Counted from the stretch's first letter, positions 17,601 to 25,584 are shown. The stretch is 36,327 nucleotides of DNA from an uncultured Bacteroidota bacterium (GCA_937872515.1 CALMSX010000101.1:1-36327), one strand, 5' to 3'. The notes: generated by a model from the sequence alone, not told the origin. Numbers and translations are program-made.

Positions 17601-18233
17601 GACGACAAGACCAGCTACGAGGGTAGTCAGGGGTATGTGGTCTTCACCGCCAAAACAAAATTAGACATCGCAGAAGGCACCGTGGTGCCCAACCAGGCCT
17701 ACATCTTTTTTGATGCCAAAGCTCCGGTAATTACCAATGCCGTAAAAAACACCATCGTCACCTCCCTGCCCTGCCCCGACAATGCCCTCATCCAGGACGG
17801 CCCCTGGCTCGTGGCCACGGAAGGAGGAAATCAGTATACGTGGATAGATTGCAACAATGACCAAATCCTGGAAGTGTCTGATGTCCCCTTATACAAACCG
17901 GAACAAAATGGCAGTTATCGGGTAGCAGTGAAGGGTGATTATTGTACGGTGGAGAGTGCGTGTATTTCCTTTGTAGTAAACTCAGTAGCGGAAATTAACA
18001 ATGACCTATTGATCTACCCTACCCTTGTCAATGATGTGCTATATATACAAAGTGAGCAAGCCATAGAAAAAATAACATTAGGCTCGCTATCCGGAGTTTT
18101 GCACACATTATCCTCTCAATTAGTCGGGAACAATCTGTCATCAGTGACCTTGCCTGCCGTCCCTTCTGGGTACTATGTAGTGACAGTTGTGACGAAGGGA
18201 GGTGTTTATACGAAGGCAGTGGTGAAAATGTAG
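14697..18233 (+). CDS. Large secreted protein with Ig-like (Big_2-type) repeats, DUF7619-like domain and T9SS sorting domain
   Basis: The 1178-residue protein has a signal peptide (ATALFFFGFLFCLNAQ) and a long N-terminal region. Three Ig-like, Big_2-type repeats follow at about residues 440-660, seen as GGTWTSNSPAIATINNSGLA, GGTWVSANSGVATVNNQGLV and GGVWVSTNVTVITITNGGVI. A segment with DLNGDGNYSPPTEYPL (about 680) resembles SD-repeat/Cna-B-like domains. The region from SYDPNDL (about 880) with TYQVRFQNTGNDTA matches the conserved domain preceding T9SS signals in Saprospiraceae-type proteins. The last about 80 residues form a type A sorting domain (LLIYPTLVNDVLYIQ...GYYVVTVVTKGG). It is expected to be exported by T9SS and attached to the surface or released. 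It is a possible adhesin or matrix protein; no catalytic motif is seen. Confidence 0.88.
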   Translation: MKNIATALFFFGFLFCLNAQITKVKYLMSYDTTHCEYLVSLYVEEGQISTVSDRVLFNSQFSVVSPDDVSLTLGRVYYPLIGPNGTTPIRYEIVPPIVTPANCSSQKFHRIYPSITPTAYFPEGLKAGDTLPLFSIKTDKPTARCGLDIRLYENGVDPDGTDPNMLGNDFSNSFTMGSATPLYNGNLPQVGSPGPLMTGLDFDLAQNLTLTPHFAFRLCAGNNNYEWTGPLGYASANQGIFIPNFQPENQGYYQLQAYNKEGCKRNYTIPVFYGSQATNDTALCPGATLVLSGAPAEINGIPGSWQAVGTGAGELIALTGGKALLKINDQASVGKYSYQYTVDNKSYEISIEVNGIPPVPLSICPLCEGDTLALPTPPDMTWQTDYNPLVFDSYEVVKIIGDSRAAAVKSGNALLQLKNDITGCISKPLPVKVLPSKVSLVGNSTTVCVNSTFQFLPSTGGTWTSNSPAIATINNSGLATAIAEGEVTFTYRPIVPVCGTQLLSPVITVIGNSGAAFTGPNSICIGGTTTLSPTSGGTWVSANSGVATVNNQGLVTGVAAGTTTLSFTNNSTGCTSHLQTPVIVSQKPQVQLLTNDTLCVYDIGYCTPSSAGGVWVSTNVTVITITNGGVITATSPGKANIIYSLSNSGCTSDPIQLTVLPENECAESGHKWVHVTCFADLNGDGNYSPPTEYPLNNTSLQIAGFPITFFTNIYGEALFQLDTGSYSLTALVPYGNWEENPIVTNFHHTENTELLIGFIPTTGSSSAIAQQATGIMRCNQYTQVNVSVMNVGSAPLNGRVTVQHEERSMVKNFNPALLSMTDTTITWQIAQLLPGQVFKPSYQARIPNPVSNNDSLHFTIRVYDANDSLLFTETLAYLIRCSYDPNDLQVRPDRIGDENLTLRTEALTYQVRFQNTGNDTAFYVRIDDVLHKDIDRRTLMLIDASHKGRMILCSNDTLCYIMDTIQLVDDKTSYEGSQGYVVFTAKTKLDIAEGTVVPNQAYIFFDAKAPVITNAVKNTIVTSLPCPDNALIQDGPWLVATEGGNQYTWIDCNNDQILEVSDVPLYKPEQNGSYRVAVKGDYCTVESACISFVVNSVAEINNDLLIYPTLVNDVLYIQSEQAIEKITLGSLSGVLHTLSSQLVGNNLSSVTLPAVPSGYYVVTVVTKGGVYTKAVVKM

Positions 18234-18237
18234 GGGG

Positions 18238-18350
18238 TTCAATTACGAATTGAGAATTACGAATTGAGAATTACGGATTTTTTCAATTGTGAATTAAAAA
18301 TTACGGATTAAGAATTATGGCTTTTTTCAATTACGAATTTAAAATTACGA
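18238..18350. repeat. AATTACGAATT-type intergenic repeats
   Basis: AATTACGAATTGAGAATTACGAATTGAG-like words and AAAATTACGGATT occur in tandem. The block belongs to the same family as 1-278 and 20281-20455, and it overlaps the start of the small ORF at 18317. Confidence 0.7.
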
Positions 18351-18598
18351 ATAAAAGAGGCTTACCGATATCCCAAATAAAAATTGCATGTGGCATTGAA
18401 TGTTGTGAGATATATAGGTCAGGCTGCATAAATACTGATGGATCGTACCGCCTCGGTGAACCCGGGTGGCTTTGGGAAGGATTAGATTGCACTCCTCCGG
18501 GAAGTGGTGGAGCAGCACACAACGGCATAGTACCTGCCTCTTGCAGAGAAATAAGTGAATGCGAATATCGTTGTGGATACAGTGACGAATCAAATTAA
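18317..18598 (+). CDS. Doubtful small Cys-rich ORF
   Basis: A 93-residue reading frame has no recognised domain and no signal peptide. It has eight Cys (IACGIECCEIYRSGC, GLDC, PASC, SECEYRC), an even number that would suit disulfides or a metal site. Its first 10-12 residues (MAFFNYEFKITN) are encoded by the intergenic repeat, so the true start, or the gene itself, is doubtful. It could be a remnant of a larger gene that the repeat has interrupted. It ends 20 bp before the next T9SS gene and could be co-transcribed with it. No homologue is recognised. Confidence 0.3.
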   Translation: MAFFNYEFKITNKRGLPISQIKIACGIECCEIYRSGCINTDGSYRLGEPGWLWEGLDCTPPGSGGAAHNGIVPASCREISECEYRCGYSDESN

Positions 18599-18618
18599 AT
18601 TCAAGTATAACCTTTATC

Positions 18619-20268
18619 ATGCTTACAAAAATTGTATTTCTATTGGGGCAAATTTTAAGTTTACTCTTGCCATTTGGTCTTTATTCCCAAATTGACTCTT
18701 TCCAAATAGACTACAATGAAGCTTCTCACCTTTGGACCTTTGTAGTTTGTACTCCGGATTTCAAAAAGGACACAATCTTTACCAATATCGACAAATACAA
18801 TAGATTGTACCCCGGCCCGCCACTAAGGGCTGGGGACAATATCTATTTGTATAGTAGGGCATATGATGAAAATTTTGATTATTTTGGATTTGTTTTAAAC
18901 AAATTTAATATCAAAACAGGAGAACAGCTATGGACAAAGTCCAACAACATGTTCAATTCCAATTTTCAGGATCTTTACCATGAAATTTTACCCGGAGACG
19001 GATCCCATGAAATTTCTCTGCTGGGCTTTGTGAGAGCTGATCCTGAAAAAACAGATGAAATCTGGCCCAGCTATGGATACAAGTCTTTTTTTGTTAAAAG
19101 AAAATTGAATGAAGAAGACGAAGAGATGGTGGTATCAAAAGATACAATTTACAACGATCTATTTGATCTTTATACAGATTGTATTCAGGATAGCATAAAC
19201 ATTATTCACTCTCTTGCACTGGAAAAAGAAACTGAAAACAGTAAAATAAAATTGGTATTAAATACGGTTGCATATGATGAAGAATTAAATCGCCTCCCCG
19301 AATACACGCAAAAAGTTGTTTTCCCAGACACCAACAACTTAGATTATTTATCTTTTACCGGGGGTGTCCATATGAGAAAAATGGCAAACCATAAAACAGC
19401 TATTTTAAGTTTTAGAGACATTTTAAAAACAGATAAAAGAGTTTCTACCTTATATCTATTGGATTATTCTGATATAAAAAATCCCCGTCTTATCTTTGAA
19501 AACAACATTAACAACACCCTCCCTAATCTGGTATTTGATCCCAACTCCATGGAATTTGATGTGAGGGATAATTACCTGGTATTAACCGGAAGGTACAAAG
19601 ATCCCAATGGAAATATCTCCCGCTCTTTCGTGAGCTGGTGGGATAGCACAGGGCAAATAATCAATTCGTATCTTAATGTGCAATACTCAAGTCAGGTTTA
19701 CAGCAGGATATGGCCTTTAAAAGTAGGTAAATCAGAATTGTATTTATTAGCCTCCCCTTCCAGAACAGGTAAAAGTGGCTTTGATCTAGTGAAATTGGAC
19801 TCTGAGCTAAAACAAGTACAGACGCCCACTTCATTTACCACAAACAGAACTGATGTAACACTTACAGGGTTTCTATTCACCTATTTTTTATATAATGATG
19901 ACCTTCTTCTTATTGGACATCGTCCCAAGTATACAAACAAGAGTGAAATAGCAACTATTTACAATGTATTCGATCTAAAAAAAGTAGGAATCTCTGTAGC
20001 CACTCAAGATATCCATCCTAAATCAAAAAATAACATACATCTTGCTCCCAACCCGGCTTCCAATTTACTCTATATTTCATGCCCTGAAAAAGAAATTCAA
20101 ACCCTCAACATCACTGATGTAGTAGGTAGTTTAAAATACCAAACAAATCCCCATCAAGTATTGGATAATTTCGAGATTAATATTGCCGACTTTTCTCCCG
20201 GTATGTATTATATCATTGTTGAAGATGTCCACCATAACTTTAGCAAGTCGATTTTTGTAAAGATATAG
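18619..20268 (+). CDS. Secreted protein with T9SS type A sorting domain, function unknown
   Basis: The 549-residue protein has an N-terminal signal peptide (MLTKIVFLLGQILSLLLPFG, ending near YSQ). A long beta-rich body follows with aromatic and Asp/Asn-rich strands (for example DNIYLYSRAYDENFDYFGF) that could form a propeller-like structure. This is only an impression. The C-terminal about 80 residues are a T9SS sorting domain: LAPNPASNLLYIS, then TLNITDVVG and DFSPGMYYIIVED. It is therefore predicted to be surface-exposed or released. No catalytic signature was found. Repeat blocks bracket the 18317-20268 gene pair. Confidence 0.75.
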   Translation: MLTKIVFLLGQILSLLLPFGLYSQIDSFQIDYNEASHLWTFVVCTPDFKKDTIFTNIDKYNRLYPGPPLRAGDNIYLYSRAYDENFDYFGFVLNKFNIKTGEQLWTKSNNMFNSNFQDLYHEILPGDGSHEISLLGFVRADPEKTDEIWPSYGYKSFFVKRKLNEEDEEMVVSKDTIYNDLFDLYTDCIQDSINIIHSLALEKETENSKIKLVLNTVAYDEELNRLPEYTQKVVFPDTNNLDYLSFTGGVHMRKMANHKTAILSFRDILKTDKRVSTLYLLDYSDIKNPRLIFENNINNTLPNLVFDPNSMEFDVRDNYLVLTGRYKDPNGNISRSFVSWWDSTGQIINSYLNVQYSSQVYSRIWPLKVGKSELYLLASPSRTGKSGFDLVKLDSELKQVQTPTSFTTNRTDVTLTGFLFTYFLYNDDLLLIGHRPKYTNKSEIATIYNVFDLKKVGISVATQDIHPKSKNNIHLAPNPASNLLYISCPEKEIQTLNITDVVGSLKYQTNPHQVLDNFEINIADFSPGMYYIIVEDVHHNFSKSIFVKI

Positions 20269-20280
20269 TGAATTCTGGGA

Positions 20281-20455
20281 ATGAATTGAAAATGACGTTT
20301 TTTTCAATTACGAATTAAAAATTACGGATTAAAAATTGCGGCTCCATTCAATTACGAATTAAAAATTACGGATTACGACATTAAAGCCCGTAATTCGTAA
20401 TTCGACATTCGCCATTGAAACTCGTAATTCGTAATTCGACATTCGCAATTGACCA
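20281..20455. repeat. AATTACGAATT / CGTAATTCGACATT intergenic repeats
   Basis: The left part carries AATTACGAATTAAAAATTACGG words and the right part CGTAATTCGTAATTCGACATTCG twice, so the two orientations face each other as in 1-278. It separates the T9SS gene from the hydrogenase regulatory region. Confidence 0.75.
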
Positions 20456-20463
20456 AAAACCAA

Positions 20464-20519
20464 ATATTATTCTGAAAATCCACTAATTTACCACTTCGAA
20501 CCATATCTTATTCTGAAAA
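20464..20519 (+). promoter_or_regulatory. Direct repeat upstream of the hydrogenase operon, possible regulator sites
   Basis: ATATTATTCTGAAAA (20464-20478) recurs as ATATCTTATTCTGAAAA (20503-20519), about 40 bp apart and roughly 100-150 bp before the hoxF ATG. The spacing of about four helical turns would place two binding sites on the same DNA face. No convincing TAnnTTTG -7 box was identified in 20520-20615. Confidence 0.35.
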
Positions 20520-20615
20520 ATTGCTTTTCGTCACCTTAACCCACAACTCTTATCATTGATTTTGGGCTGAAAGACAAACAAATTATAGCTGTAAACAACG
20601 GCAAAATTTGAAGTC

Positions 20616-22379
20616 ATGGCAGAAACAATCCAGACGATTTTCACAGAACCCGCCCACACCCAAATGATGAACCGACTTTGGGATTTGCAACTCCAAAATG
20701 GCTATATCAGGGATGAAGACATCACACAGCTGGCCTCTCTTTTTGGGCTATCAGAAATAGAAGTGGAAGGCGTGGTTTCTTTTTATCACTTTTTCCACCG
20801 ACAGCCTACAGGCAAGTACACCATCTATGTCAACAACAGCATTGTGGCTGAACACAAGGGATGTCAGCGCATCATAGAAACCTTTGAAAGAGAGACCGGG
20901 GCCCGACTCGGCTCCGTGGACCGCAGTGGCATGTTTGGACTTTTTGAAACTCCGTGTATTGGACTGAGCGATCAGGAACCTTCTGCCCTTATCAATTTTT
21001 ACCCCTTCACCCAGCTCAATGCCATGAAGGTGAAAGACATCGTGGGTCGATTAAAAGCAGGGGTAGATGTAGCCGATATCTGCGATCAGCCGCAGGACAA
21101 CATCCGATTTACCCCGGCAGAAAACAAAACCCTCTTTTTTCGCCACCTTGAAGCGGGAGCATCTATCACCAAAGCCCAGGCCTTAAGCCCGAATGGTGTC
21201 ATTGATGCGCTTAAAATCTCAGAACTGGCCGGACGGGGAGGTGCTTACTTCCCTACCTGGAAAAAATGGCAGGCCGCCAAAGAGCAGGGAGCCAGTCCCA
21301 AGTTTGTGGTGTGTAATGCAGACGAAGGAGAACCCGGTACCTTTAAAGATCGGGTTTTGATGAACGCCTGTCCCCATTCTCTGATCGAAGGTATGATCAT
21401 CTGCGCGTATACGATTGGGGCATCAATGGGCTTTATCTATCTGAGGGGCGAGTACCGATGGCTGCTGCCCCGTTTGGAGGCTACCCTGGCTGACTACCGA
21501 AAAATGGGACTGCTGGGCAAAAACTGCAACCGCATCGAAGGCTTTGATTTCGACATCCGCATCCAGATGGGAGCCGGCTCTTATGTTTGCGGTGAAGAAA
21601 CCGCCCTGCTCGAATCACTCGAAGGCAAGAGGGGCGAACCCCGCACCAAGTGGTTTTTCCCGGTAGAAAAGGGTTACCTGCAATTGCCTACGGTGGTCAA
21701 TAATGTGGAAACCTTTTGCGCGGTGGCACAAATCTTAGACATTGGCACCGATGCCTATCTCAAGTTGGGCATCCCCGGCTCACCCGGCACCAAACTCATC
21801 AGTGTATCCGGCGATTGTAAGTTGCCCGGCTTGTATGAAATCGAATGGGGCATGACCGTGGCAGAACTCCTTGAGCTATGCGAAGCGGAGAATCCCTACT
21901 ACATCCAGGTCAGCGGACCATCCGGTGAGTGCATCTCCATCAAGGAAAAATTCAGGCGAATATCCATGCTCGACCTGCTAGCTCGTAAAGACATCCGGTG
22001 CGGGGGATCCTTTATGGTCTTTAACAAAGAAAGAGATCTGGTGAGAGTTTTGCTCAACTTTGCCGCCTTCTTTAAACAAGAATCGTGCGGTATCTGTACA
22101 CCCTGCAGAGCAGGCAACTTCATCATCCAGCGCAAACTCGAACGACTTGACAATGGGCTGGCCATAGAAGAAGACCTAAAGGAATTAAAAACCTGGGGTG
22201 AAATCATGAAAACCACCAGTAGATGTGGTCTCGGAAAAACGGCCACCAATAGCCTGATCCTGGCAATGGATAAGTTCCACGATTATTTTGTTGAAAAGCT
22301 GGATAAGAGCTACAACGGACAAAGCATGAAATTTGACATGGAAGCGGCCACCCGCGAGTATGAAACCTACAAAAAATAA
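20616..22379 (+). CDS. hoxF: HoxF: NuoE/NuoF-fused diaphorase subunit of NAD-linked [NiFe]-hydrogenase
   Basis: The 587-residue cytoplasmic diaphorase subunit exchanges electrons between NAD(H) and the hydrogenase via FMN. Residues about 1-150 are NuoE-like. Residues about 190-540 are NuoF-like, with the NADH/FMN glycine-rich segment GRGGAYFPTW (206-215), CNADEGEPGTFKDR, and the 4Fe-4S ligands C491, C494, C497 (SCGICTPCRAG) and C537. The NuoE-like part keeps only two Cys in the usual 2Fe-2S ligand region (C83 and C114), so that cluster may be absent or atypical. It is the first gene of hoxF-hoxUY-hoxH-hoxW, 3 nt before hoxUY. The alternative, a complex I or formate dehydrogenase diaphorase, is excluded by the adjacent HoxH. 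Confidence 0.94.
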   Translation: MAETIQTIFTEPAHTQMMNRLWDLQLQNGYIRDEDITQLASLFGLSEIEVEGVVSFYHFFHRQPTGKYTIYVNNSIVAEHKGCQRIIETFERETGARLGSVDRSGMFGLFETPCIGLSDQEPSALINFYPFTQLNAMKVKDIVGRLKAGVDVADICDQPQDNIRFTPAENKTLFFRHLEAGASITKAQALSPNGVIDALKISELAGRGGAYFPTWKKWQAAKEQGASPKFVVCNADEGEPGTFKDRVLMNACPHSLIEGMIICAYTIGASMGFIYLRGEYRWLLPRLEATLADYRKMGLLGKNCNRIEGFDFDIRIQMGAGSYVCGEETALLESLEGKRGEPRTKWFFPVEKGYLQLPTVVNNVETFCAVAQILDIGTDAYLKLGIPGSPGTKLISVSGDCKLPGLYEIEWGMTVAELLELCEAENPYYIQVSGPSGECISIKEKFRRISMLDLLARKDIRCGGSFMVFNKERDLVRVLLNFAAFFKQESCGICTPCRAGNFIIQRKLERLDNGLAIEEDLKELKTWGEIMKTTSRCGLGKTATNSLILAMDKFHDYFVEKLDKSYNGQSMKFDMEAATREYETYKK

Positions 22380-22382
22380 GTC

Positions 22383-23657
22383 ATGGCAAAAATGGTAAAC
22401 CTACAGATAGACGGCAAACACATCCAGGCAGAAGAAGGCAAAAACCTGATGCTGGTGGCCCGGGAAAATGGCATCTTTATACCTTCTTTGTGTTATTACG
22501 AGCACATAGAGCCGCCGCTGGGTAGTTGCAGGGTATGTACCTGTAAGCTCAATGGCAAGGCGGGACCCGCCTGCACCGAAAAAGTGTCGGAAGGTCTCGT
22601 GGTAGAAGTCAACACCCCTGAACTCAATGACAGCCGCAAAGCCCTGGTGGAAATGATGTTTGCCGAAGGCAACCACATTTGTCCCGCGTGCGAAAAAAGT
22701 GGACTGTGCGATTTGCAGCACATGGGCTATGAATTGGGCATATCGGCCACCCGGTTTCCGCACCTCTTCAAAGACAGGGTGATTGATTACAACCCATCAA
22801 GAATTGTAATGGAACACAACCGCTGTATCAAATGCCTGCGCTGTGTGGTAGACGTAAAATCCAAAGAAGGTAAACGCGTATTCAATTACATCAACCGGGG
22901 CAATGAAACCTATGTAGGCGTAGACTACGCAGAAGAGGCCAGGCTGACGGATGAAGAAATCCTCAACGCCATGCACATCTGTCCTACCGGAGCCATCATC
23001 GTAAGAGGGGTAAGCCAATCCGAACCCTTTGGGGAAAGAAAATACGACCAGGAATCTGTGCAAAAACACAGGCCTCATGCCAAACAAGCGGCGGCCCAAA
23101 GACCACTGGTGAATGAAAAAAAAGTAGTGGCCACCGTTTCACTGGCCGGCTGTTTTGGATGTCACATGTCTTTGCTGGACATCGATACTGATCTATTGGA
23201 TGTCATTGAACTCGTTTCTTTTGACAAGTCTCCGCTGACCGACATCAAAAAATTTACCAACCGGTGCCATATCGGACTGATTGAAGGAGGGTGCTGCAAT
23301 TCTGAAAACATAGAAACACTTCGACTGTTTCGGGAACATTGCGACATCCTCGTGGCCATGGGTGAATGTGCGGTTTGGGGCGGCCTGCCAGCCATGCGCA
23401 ATGCCATACCCTTGAGTGAATGTCTGGAAGAAGCCTACCTCAACTGCGTTACCAACGAGCCTTCTTCTACCATTGTACCTTACCATGAAGACCTGCCCAA
23501 GATCCTCGACAAGGTTTATGCCTGCAACGAAATAGTTAAAATTGACTACTACATTCCCGGCTGTCCACCCGATGCCAACCACATCTGGAAGGTGGTGAAA
23601 AACCTGCTGTGGGGTGAAGAGTATTCTATCCTTTATTCAGAATTTAAATACGATTAA
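22383..23657 (+). CDS. HoxU-HoxY fusion: electron-transfer subunit joined to hydrogenase small subunit
   Basis: One uninterrupted 424-residue frame covers two proteins that are normally separate. Residues 1-about 210 are HoxU (NuoG-N-like): 2Fe-2S ligands C37, C49, C52 and C64; an FeS region with H98, C100, C103 and C109; and a ferredoxin-type set C148, C151, C154 and C200 (CPTGAI). A polar linker at about 210-247 (SQSEPFGERKY...KQAAAQ) leads into HoxY (about 248-424), the small subunit. HoxY has AGCFGCHMSLLDID (C257, C260), EGGCC (304-305), GECAVWGG (C329) and IPGCPPDAN (C394), giving the proximal 4Fe-4S ligands. It should carry electrons from HoxH to HoxF within one chain. No stop or frame change is visible between the halves. 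It starts 3 nt after hoxF and ends 11 nt before hoxH. Confidence 0.93.
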   Translation: MAKMVNLQIDGKHIQAEEGKNLMLVARENGIFIPSLCYYEHIEPPLGSCRVCTCKLNGKAGPACTEKVSEGLVVEVNTPELNDSRKALVEMMFAEGNHICPACEKSGLCDLQHMGYELGISATRFPHLFKDRVIDYNPSRIVMEHNRCIKCLRCVVDVKSKEGKRVFNYINRGNETYVGVDYAEEARLTDEEILNAMHICPTGAIIVRGVSQSEPFGERKYDQESVQKHRPHAKQAAAQRPLVNEKKVVATVSLAGCFGCHMSLLDIDTDLLDVIELVSFDKSPLTDIKKFTNRCHIGLIEGGCCNSENIETLRLFREHCDILVAMGECAVWGGLPAMRNAIPLSECLEEAYLNCVTNEPSSTIVPYHEDLPKILDKVYACNEIVKIDYYIPGCPPDANHIWKVVKNLLWGEEYSILYSEFKYD

Positions 23658-23668
23658 AAACCGATCAT

Positions 23669-25120
23669 ATGAGCAGAAAGATCACCATTGACCCGGTAAC
23701 CAGAGTGGAAGGCCACGGCCGGGTAACCATTCACCTCGATGAATACGGACAAGTAAAAGATTCATTTTTTCACATCGTGGAATTCAGGGGCTTCGAAAGA
23801 TTTATCCAGGGTCACCCCTATTGGGAGGCTCCTGTTTTGGTGCAAAGGCTCTGTGGCATTTGTCCGGTGAGTCACCACCTGGCTGCAGCCAAGGCCATTG
23901 ACCAGATTGTGGGCATCGACCCTGCAGACCTCTCACCCACCGCCACCCTGCTGAGGCGGCTGATGCACTATGCCCAGGTTTTTCAGTCCCATGCCTTACA
24001 CTTTTTTTACCTGGCTTCTCCCGACCTGCTCTTTGGCATGGATGCCCCTGTTGAAAAAAGGAACATTGTTGCGGTGGCTGTAGAAAACAGGGAACTGGCC
24101 ATCAAAGGCATTATCATGAGAAAATTTGGCCAGGAAGTCATCAAGGCGGTTGCCGGTAAAAAAATCCACGGCATCCTGGCGGTCCCCGGTGGGGTCCACA
24201 ACTCCCTAACCCTGGAAGAGAGAGACTACTTCCTCGATGGCAAAGAAATAGAAAACGTGGATACTATGATAGATTGGACCCTGGAAATGGTTAGCTTCAT
24301 CCACGACTACCATGTTAAAAATAAAAAGTTGCTCGATGAGTTTGCCTACTTCCCATCTGGTCACCTGGGTATGGTCAATGCAGAAGGAGGCATGGAATTA
24401 TACCACGGTAGCCTCAGAGCAAGAGATGCCAGTGGCAAAACCATCCTCAATGATGTGAACACAGACGATTATGAACAGTACTTTGCAGAGGCCACGGCTC
24501 AGTGGTCGTATATGAAGTTTCCATACCTCAAACACATCGGCAGAGAAAATGGCTGGAACAGGGTGGGTCCCATTGCGAGAATGAATGTATGCGATTTCAT
24601 TCCTACCCCACTGGCGGAAGAAGCAAGGAAGGCGTACTTTGCCTTTGCGGGAGAAAAGATGGTCAATGGCACCATGTTCTCTCACTGGGCCCGATTGATT
24701 GAAATGTTGCACTGTGCCGAAGAAATGAAGGTCTTACTGCACGACCCACAACTGTTGGGCAACGACCTCGAAAGAAAAGGTGTAGCCCGATCCAAAGGGA
24801 TAGGCATCATTGAAGCACCACGAGGCACCCTCACCCACCATTACGAAGTGGATGATAAAGGCATGATTACTCGCTGCAATCTGATCGTATCTACCACCCA
24901 CAACAACGACGCCATGAACCACGCCGTAAAATGGGTGGCCGACCATGTGATCAGTCGCAAGGGTACCATCACAGAAAGTATGCTCAATCAGGTCGAAGTA
25001 GCCATCCGTGCCTACGATCCCTGCCTGAGCTGTGCAACCCAGGCCATGGGAAAGATGCCCCTCAAAGCCGAATTGTACGATTATACCGGAAAACTGATCG
25101 ATGAAAAATTTAAAGACTAA
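23669..25120 (+). CDS. hoxH: HoxH: [NiFe]-hydrogenase large (catalytic) subunit, group 3d-like
   Basis: The 483-residue large subunit should hold the NiFe active site. The L1 ligand motif is RLCGICPVSH (residues 60-69; Cys62, Cys65) and the L2 motif is DPCLSCATQ (Cys452, Cys455). In typical hydrogenases the residue at position 458 is His or Arg, just before the C-terminal peptide removed by the maturation protease. Here it is Gln (codon CAG). A tail of 25 residues follows, so processing is expected, and a matching protease gene overlaps the 3' end by 20 bp. Assignment to the bidirectional NAD-linked group rests on the HoxF/HoxU partners rather than on a tree. Confidence 0.94.
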   Translation: MSRKITIDPVTRVEGHGRVTIHLDEYGQVKDSFFHIVEFRGFERFIQGHPYWEAPVLVQRLCGICPVSHHLAAAKAIDQIVGIDPADLSPTATLLRRLMHYAQVFQSHALHFFYLASPDLLFGMDAPVEKRNIVAVAVENRELAIKGIIMRKFGQEVIKAVAGKKIHGILAVPGGVHNSLTLEERDYFLDGKEIENVDTMIDWTLEMVSFIHDYHVKNKKLLDEFAYFPSGHLGMVNAEGGMELYHGSLRARDASGKTILNDVNTDDYEQYFAEATAQWSYMKFPYLKHIGRENGWNRVGPIARMNVCDFIPTPLAEEARKAYFAFAGEKMVNGTMFSHWARLIEMLHCAEEMKVLLHDPQLLGNDLERKGVARSKGIGIIEAPRGTLTHHYEVDDKGMITRCNLIVSTTHNNDAMNHAVKWVADHVISRKGTITESMLNQVEVAIRAYDPCLSCATQAMGKMPLKAELYDYTGKLIDEKFKD

Positions 25121-25562
25121 AAGCAATACCCTGATCATTGGCATTGGCAACAGCGGAAGGCGTGATGATGGCCTTGGCTGGGCCTTTGTCAATGAGATTC
25201 AAAACCGGATGCCGGATCACTTTGACTATGAATGGCGGTATCAACTGCAGGTAGAGGACAGCGAAATGATCTGTGACTATGAAAGAGTCATTTTTGTGGA
25301 TGCTACCACTGAAGAATTGCAGTCAGGATTTTCTTTTTCAAAATGTGAGTTGGCTGAGCATTATTACTTTTCTTCTCATGCCCAAAATCCTGAAACGGTG
25401 GTTTACCTGGCAGCTACCTTGTATGATGTAAAACCAGACGCTTATGTGATGGCCATTGGGGGAGTGGAATGGGAACTCCAAGAAGGTTTAAGCGAAAAAG
25501 CCATCTCTCACCTCAATAGAGCCATTTCCCATTTTTTAGAGGTAATTGGGCATTTGCCATAA
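25101..25562 (+). CDS. hoxW: HoxW-type hydrogenase maturation endopeptidase
   Basis: The 153-residue HyaD/HybD-family protease is predicted to cut the C-terminal peptide of HoxH after nickel insertion. GIGNSGRRDDGLG (about 14-26) gives the first nickel-sensing acid at Asp23. VIFVDA supplies Asp67, and SSHAQNP supplies His93, matching the three metal-contacting residues of HybD (Glu16, Asp62, His93) by position. Its ATG lies inside hoxH (20-bp overlap), so translation is likely coupled. The loop GNSGRR differs from the common GNxLxxDD pattern and may be adapted to the unusual Gln in its substrate; that link is inference. No hyp maturation genes lie in this window, so these must be elsewhere. 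Confidence 0.88.
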   Translation: MKNLKTKSNTLIIGIGNSGRRDDGLGWAFVNEIQNRMPDHFDYEWRYQLQVEDSEMICDYERVIFVDATTEELQSGFSFSKCELAEHYYFSSHAQNPETVVYLAATLYDVKPDAYVMAIGGVEWELQEGLSEKAISHLNRAISHFLEVIGHLP

Positions 25563-25584
25563 AATGTAAAACCAAATCACGTCT

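Noticed and set aside
20520..20615. TGATTTTGG near 20558 as a -7 box for hoxF
   Set aside because: It does not fit TAnnTTTG and lies without a -33 element; the promoter remains unidentified.
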